A stretch of 8,971 bases of DNA, taken from positions 1 to 8,971 of the forward strand of contig DAOWAC010000035.1 of assembly GCA_030634785.1 (NCBI GenBank), written 5' to 3'. Every line of letters starts with the position of its first letter. Position 1 is the stretch's first letter. Made by a program: the position numbers and the translations under genes. The DNA comes from Chloroflexota bacterium (GTDB taxonomy: Archaea; Iainarchaeota; Iainarchaeia; Iainarchaeales; GCA-2688035). Below the pieces are notes generated by a model that ran no database searches, had not been told where the DNA came from, and saw only the letters and a program-made list of their open reading frames with translations. Below are positions 6,233 through 8,971 of the stretch, piece by piece.

Positions 6233-6787
6233 ATGCATAAGGACCTAAAAGAATTTCTTAAGCAAAAAAAGCTTTTTTTTGAAAAAAAGCTTGGCAGAGG
6301 CTTTAGTAGTCATATTTTTCTTGTAAAGAACAAAAAAGGGAAATATTTTGTTGTAAAAATGGAAAAGGACGACAGTACTCGTTTAAACATGGCTGAAAAG
6401 GAAGCAGAAAATCTTGAAAAGGCAAACACTATTGGAATTGGTCCAAAACTAATTGATACTGATTTTGAAAAAAGAATTGTTTTAATGGAATTTATTGAAG
6501 GTCCTCGTTTTTCAGACTGGGTTTTTGAAAATCCTTCAGAAACAATTCTGATGCGTTTTGTTAAAGAACTTCAGCGGCAGACAAAAGCATTGGATAAAAT
6601 TAAACTGGATCATGGTCAGCTTGCAGGGAGTGGAAGAAACATTTTAGTAAGAAAGGGATTGCCAGTAATAATTGATTTTGAAAAGGCTTCTTGCAATAGG
6701 AAATGTCACAATGCTTCTGTAATCGAAGGATTCCTGTTTAAAAATCCAAATAGTGCAATTGCAAAAAAGGTTGGAGAAATTTTATAA
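6233..6787 (+). CDS. Small archaeal Ser/Thr kinase-like protein (RIO/Bud32-related, atypical)
   Basis: This 184-residue protein has a minimal protein-kinase fold like the small archaeal predicted Ser/Thr kinases related to RIO and Bud32. The glycine-rich loop is LGRGFSSHIFLV (20-31), the ATP-binding lysine is K42 in YFVVKME, the probable helix-C glutamate is E57, the hinge is LMEFIEG (84-90), the catalytic-loop equivalent is LDHGQLAGSGRNILV (125-139), and the metal-binding motif is IIDFEKAS (146-153). Two positions are unusual: the loop reads HGQL instead of HGDL/HRDL, so the usual catalytic aspartate appears to be glutamine, and DFG is DFE, the latter known in related archaeal kinases. N136 and D148 remain. 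It may have weak kinase or ATPase activity, or act mainly as a nucleotide-binding switch. The ATG is the only start before the glycine loop. It diverges from the KaiC-like ATPase and precedes the sigma-like gene by 56 bases on the same strand. Confidence 0.82.
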   Translation: MHKDLKEFLKQKKLFFEKKLGRGFSSHIFLVKNKKGKYFVVKMEKDDSTRLNMAEKEAENLEKANTIGIGPKLIDTDFEKRIVLMEFIEGPRFSDWVFENPSETILMRFVKELQRQTKALDKIKLDHGQLAGSGRNILVRKGLPVIIDFEKASCNRKCHNASVIEGFLFKNPNSAIAKKVGEIL

Positions 6788-6796
6788 AAAACCAAC

Positions 6797-6807
6797 AAAT
6801 TTATTAA
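6797..6807 (+). promoter_or_regulatory. TATA-like box of the sigma-like gene
   Basis: AAATTTATTAA is centred about 42 bases before the chosen TTG at 6844. Transcription would begin near 6828, just before the GGGG ribosome binding site, so this gene seems to be read from an archaeal-type promoter with a short leader. Confidence 0.4.
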
Positions 6808-6830
6808 CAAGCAAAGATAAGAATCTTAAA

Positions 6831-6840
6831 GGGGTTGATT
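6831..6840 (+). promoter_or_regulatory. Shine-Dalgarno site that decides the TTG start of the sigma-like gene
   Basis: GGGGTTGATT resembles GGAGTGATT upstream of the acidic small protein. It abuts the TTG at 6835, leaving no spacing, but has good spacing to the TTG at 6844. The second TTG is therefore preferred. Confidence 0.55.
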
Positions 6841-6843
6841 AAA

Positions 6844-8214
6844 TTGCCTGTTATTGCTAGAAGAAAAAAGAAAGCTGCTCAAAAGCAAGTTGGAAAAAAG
6901 GGTCCCCATTTTCGGGGTTTGGTCGAAAAATATGAAAAGAAATTTCCAGACAATTCTGAAAATGCATTAAGTGCAGCATCAAAAGCATACTCTCAAGAGC
7001 TGGTAGAGTTTGACAGGCAAAATCCATCCTCTATAAACAAACTTTTTAAGCAAAAAAATTTAACAGAGCTTTACCTCAGGCATCTTGCAAAAAAATATCC
7101 CCGGATGACATCAACCCAAATAAATGCTCTTGCCCACACAATTCGCGACTCAGTTAATGCCCAAAAATCTCTTGAAAACCCCCTGCTTGGAGTAAACGAG
7201 AAAAGAAGGCTCAAGGCAAACCTTTTCAAAATACAATCTAAGTTAAGGCACTCACCCGAACTTAGTCCAAGCCAAAGGCAACATTTTGAATCAGGAGTTC
7301 AGCTAATCAAAAAAAGGCTGAGCAACCCAGATCTTAAGCCTGGCCAAAAATTATTTTACAAATGGATTCTGGTTCAGTCAGAGGGTGCAAAAGGAAAGCT
7401 TGTAAAACAGGGCCTTAGAGTTGCAGCAAACCAGGCTCAAAGCGTCTTTACGAAATATAGGTCTGTTTGCAAAAATGCGGGAATAACTTTGGACGACTGT
7501 ATTCAGGAAGGGGCAATAGGCTTGATTGATGCTGCAGAAAAATACAAACCCTCTTTCAAGGTAAAATTTTCAACCTATTCTGGAACAAGGGTAAGAGGGC
7601 AGATTCTTGACATGCTTAGGGAACAAGGTTCAATGATAAAGCTTTCAAGAAAAATGCTTGAAAAGATTGGAAGCGAAGCAAAGTTTGCTGCTGCAAAAGC
7701 AGACCTTTACGAAAAAATTGAAACAGCCTCTTCGCAAAAAGTAAGAACGCTGGCAATAAAGGAGCTTGCAGGGCTTGAGCGTGCACGTAATGGAATAAGG
7801 CCTATTTCAGGAAACCAATTTATTGAAAGCAAAGAAGTAGGAAAACCAGTCCAACTTTTTGAGACATTGGCAAAACAAGCACCTAGTCCGCTAAGAGATG
7901 CTGAAAGAGTGGAGCTGAAAAAAAGGCTTGTTGAAAGATTTGAAAAAATGCCAGGCAATGCTGGAAAGGTTATGATACTAAGATACCTTACTCCCCACAG
8001 TCCACTCAGATTAAAAGAAGTCGGCAGAATTCTAAACATTTCGGAAGGATGGGTTTCACAACTGCACCAAGAGGCAATAATGCGGTTAGCATACAGACCA
8101 GATATCTTAAAATCGATTGACATAAAGCTAACCGGAAAGAAAATTACTAAAAAACAAGCAACTGAAATTTCAAAAAAGCTTATTCGGCTTTTTGGCACAG
8201 AAAAAAGAAGATAA
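6844..8214 (+). CDS. Sigma-70 family factor (FliA-like regions 2-4) with novel N-terminal extension
   Basis: This 456-residue protein has the core of a bacterial RNA polymerase sigma factor. Region 2 spans about 182-262: LRVAANQAQSVFTKY, DDCIQEGAIGLIDAAEKY (217-234), FSTY (242-245) and RVRGQILDMLRE (250-261). This resembles alternative FliA/SigB-type factors, not housekeeping ones with WWIRQA. SMIKLSRKM starts a helical region 3 (about 263-335). Region 4 is about 355-422, with the helix-turn-helix LRLKEVGRILNISEGWVSQL followed by HQEAIMRLA, close to the FliA pattern. A basic, helical extension of about 175 residues precedes region 2 and matches no sigma domain I know; a 34-residue helical tail follows region 4. 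In bacteria such proteins bind the beta-prime clamp and open promoters. In an archaeon it would compete with TFB/TFE for the same surface or act on another polymerase. The start is a TTG chosen by its Shine-Dalgarno spacing. No stop or frameshift interrupts it. Confidence 0.85.
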   Translation: MPVIARRKKKAAQKQVGKKGPHFRGLVEKYEKKFPDNSENALSAASKAYSQELVEFDRQNPSSINKLFKQKNLTELYLRHLAKKYPRMTSTQINALAHTIRDSVNAQKSLENPLLGVNEKRRLKANLFKIQSKLRHSPELSPSQRQHFESGVQLIKKRLSNPDLKPGQKLFYKWILVQSEGAKGKLVKQGLRVAANQAQSVFTKYRSVCKNAGITLDDCIQEGAIGLIDAAEKYKPSFKVKFSTYSGTRVRGQILDMLREQGSMIKLSRKMLEKIGSEAKFAAAKADLYEKIETASSQKVRTLAIKELAGLERARNGIRPISGNQFIESKEVGKPVQLFETLAKQAPSPLRDAERVELKKRLVERFEKMPGNAGKVMILRYLTPHSPLRLKEVGRILNISEGWVSQLHQEAIMRLAYRPDILKSIDIKLTGKKITKKQATEISKKLIRLFGTEKRR

Positions 8215-8275
8215 AACTTCTTTCCTGCCAACCAAACTCTTAAAGCCTTTTACAAAAGCCTTTCCCTGTTTTAAC

Positions 8276-8285
8276 AAAAAAAAAA
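8276..8285 (-). terminator. T10 terminator of the histone-fold gene
   Basis: Ten consecutive A on the plus strand give T10 on the minus strand, about 43 bases after the stop codon of the histone-fold gene. The run lies between CTGTTTT (8266-8272) and AAAACAG (8282-8288), which could pair as a weak hairpin. It sits in the 113-base gap between two convergent genes. Confidence 0.55.
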
Positions 8286-8313
8286 CAGTTTGGAAAAAGT
8301 TTAATTGAAAGCC

Positions 8314-8351
8314 GTTGACCGCCTTATTTATTTCCTGAATTTGCGGTCAAC
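8314..8351. repeat. 9-bp perfect inverted repeat across the histone-fold stop codon
   Basis: GTTGACCGC at 8314-8322 pairs with GCGGTCAAC at 8343-8351 around a 20-base loop. The right arm codes for Val-Asp-Arg near the end of the protein, the stop codon is in the loop, and the left arm is in the 3' untranslated region. The stem is GC-rich compared with its surroundings and may stabilise or help end the mRNA. Confidence 0.6.
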
Positions 8352-8765
8352 TTCGCTTATTAGAATATCGCAAGCTGCTTTAATGCTTTCAAGTTGTTTT
8401 ACAATTCTTTCCTTTTCCAGTTCAATTTCCTGAACTGTTTCATAAGGCTCTATTGCATCTCTTAACATTCCGCCGTCAACATAAGCATAAGGGTGTGAAT
8501 CCATTTTTTTGGCAATTCTTTCAACCATTTTACCAAGCCATAGGTTCATTTCGTCCTTTACCTGTCCTTTAATCTGCTTGCCAGAACTTAAATGCTTTCT
8601 AAGCATGTTTACAATTGTTGCTTTTGGGAAAGGCAAATCATCTCTGTCATTTTCAACCTCTTCCTCAACAATTTTTTCCTCTGTTCCAGGTGTTTCTTCA
8701 GGCTTTTCAGCAACTTCTTCAGCCTTTTCCTCACCTGCTTCTGTGTCCTCTTTTTCATTTGTCAT
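8328..8765 (-). CDS. Histone-fold protein with acidic N-tail and C-terminal coiled coil
   Basis: This 145-residue protein has three parts. Residues 1-43 are very acidic and probably disordered. Residues 44-108 fit the archaeal histone fold: LPFPKATIVNMLRKHL (LP start and helix 1), SSGKQIKGQVKDEMNLWLGKMVERIAKKM (loop 1 and long helix 2), then PYAYVDGGMLRDAI (loop 2 and helix 3). Residues 109-145 form a charged heptad-like helix (VQEIELEKERIVKQLESIKA), a likely coiled coil for pairing. Loop 2 lacks the usual R-K-T-x-K DNA contacts, so DNA binding, if any, differs from that of nucleosomal archaeal histones. The start is the ATG at 8765, 8 bases after GGGAGG; an upstream ATG at 8798 would add 11 residues translated across the Shine-Dalgarno site. 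It converges on the sigma-like gene. Other histone-fold proteins (NF-Y/CBF type) are the alternative family. Confidence 0.68.
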   Translation of the reverse strand: MTNEKEDTEAGEEKAEEVAEKPEETPGTEEKIVEEEVENDRDDLPFPKATIVNMLRKHLSSGKQIKGQVKDEMNLWLGKMVERIAKKMDSHPYAYVDGGMLRDAIEPYETVQEIELEKERIVKQLESIKAACDILISEVDRKFRK

Positions 8766-8773
8766 ACTAATAG

Positions 8774-8779
8774 CCTCCC
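8774..8779 (-). promoter_or_regulatory. Shine-Dalgarno site of the histone-fold gene
   Basis: The minus strand reads GGGAGG, 8 bases before the ATG at 8765. It selects this start over the in-frame ATG at 8798. Confidence 0.65.
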
Positions 8780-8832
8780 AAATTTTCCCAATTAGCATTA
8801 AAAATTAAGTAGATATCTTGTGCAACATTCAG

Positions 8833-8848
8833 ATTTTAAAGCCTTTCC
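8833..8848 (-). promoter_or_regulatory. BRE/TATA-like promoter of the histone-fold gene
   Basis: The minus strand reads GGAAAGGCTTTAAAAT: a purine-rich BRE-like stretch followed by a TATA-like CTTTAAAAT. The predicted start of transcription is near 8811, giving a leader of about 46 bases that holds the GGGAGG site. A second AT-rich candidate at 8800-8810 is weaker. Confidence 0.4.
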
Positions 8849-8971
8849 CTTCAAAAAATAGCCCCCTTTTTTGCCAAATCTTTATCTGTTAAATCCTGAT
8901 TCACAACGTTTTAAAGAAAAACAGTGAAAATCACTAAATTTGACCGTAAAATAGCTTAATTATGTACAATA
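8849..8971. other. Right-edge non-coding stretch
   Basis: No open frame of useful length is seen on either strand. The only structure noted is a short inverted repeat, AGTGA-AAA-TCACT at 8923-8935, which could be a small operator or chance. The stretch probably belongs to the upstream region of a gene beyond the window. Confidence 0.4.

Noticed and set aside
7707..8231. Long minus-strand open frame opposite the sigma-like gene
   Set aside because: It is antisense to region 4 of a clear sigma protein, has no recognisable motif and no ribosome binding site.
1..8971. Bacterial FliA-type promoters (TAAA then GCCGATAA) as targets of the sigma-like factor
   Set aside because: I saw no convincing match upstream of the genes in the window; gene starts have archaeal TATA-like spacing instead. 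Its target sites, if any, are elsewhere or differ.
1..8971. CRISPR arrays, tRNA or rRNA genes, insertion sequences
   Set aside because: No spaced repeat array, cloverleaf, rRNA signature or transposase with terminal repeats was seen.

Overview
The window reads as a compact, AT-rich archaeal chromosome segment. Archaeal markers are a KaiC/RAD55-type RecA-fold ATPase, an archaeal-type small Ser/Thr kinase related to RIO/Bud32, a histone-fold protein, and TATA-like boxes about 26-30 bases before many start codons (leaderless genes). Together with the bacterial-type sigma-factor homologue this suggests a DPANN-type archaeon (Diapherotrites-like is a guess). The lineage is inference; no rRNA or ribosomal marker is present.

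Layout. 1-244 (-): 5' part of an unrecognised gene that runs off the window. 378-3570: a cell-surface glycan cluster with a GT2 glycosyltransferase (-), a divergent second GT-A glycosyltransferase (+), and a CsaB-like polysaccharide pyruvyl transferase (+). 3565-5037 (-): a GH63 / mannosylglycerate-hydrolase-like glycosidase that converges on the pyruvyl transferase with a 6-base overlap. 5246-5362 (+): a 38-residue, extremely acidic small protein with a strong ribosome binding site. 5455-6147 (-) and 6233-6787 (+): a KaiC-like ATPase and a small atypical kinase, transcribed divergently from a promoter region holding a 24-bp tandem repeat. 6844-8214 (+): a sigma-70-family protein with regions 2, 3 and 4 and a novel N-terminal extension. 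8328-8765 (-): a histone-fold protein with an acidic N-tail and a C-terminal coiled coil, convergent with the sigma gene.

How the parts may work together. The left half builds or trims surface glycans or compatible-solute glycosides. The right half is regulatory: signalling ATPase, kinase, sigma-like factor and histone-like DNA binder. Only three genes (acidic peptide, sigma, histone) have clear Shine-Dalgarno sites; most others look leaderless.

The main points for a second look are the complete bacterial-type sigma factor in an archaeal context; a glycosidase whose usual N-terminal W-x-W-D block sits near its C-terminus, as if a segment had moved; the divergent coiled-coil histone; and the repeat-bearing divergent promoter.
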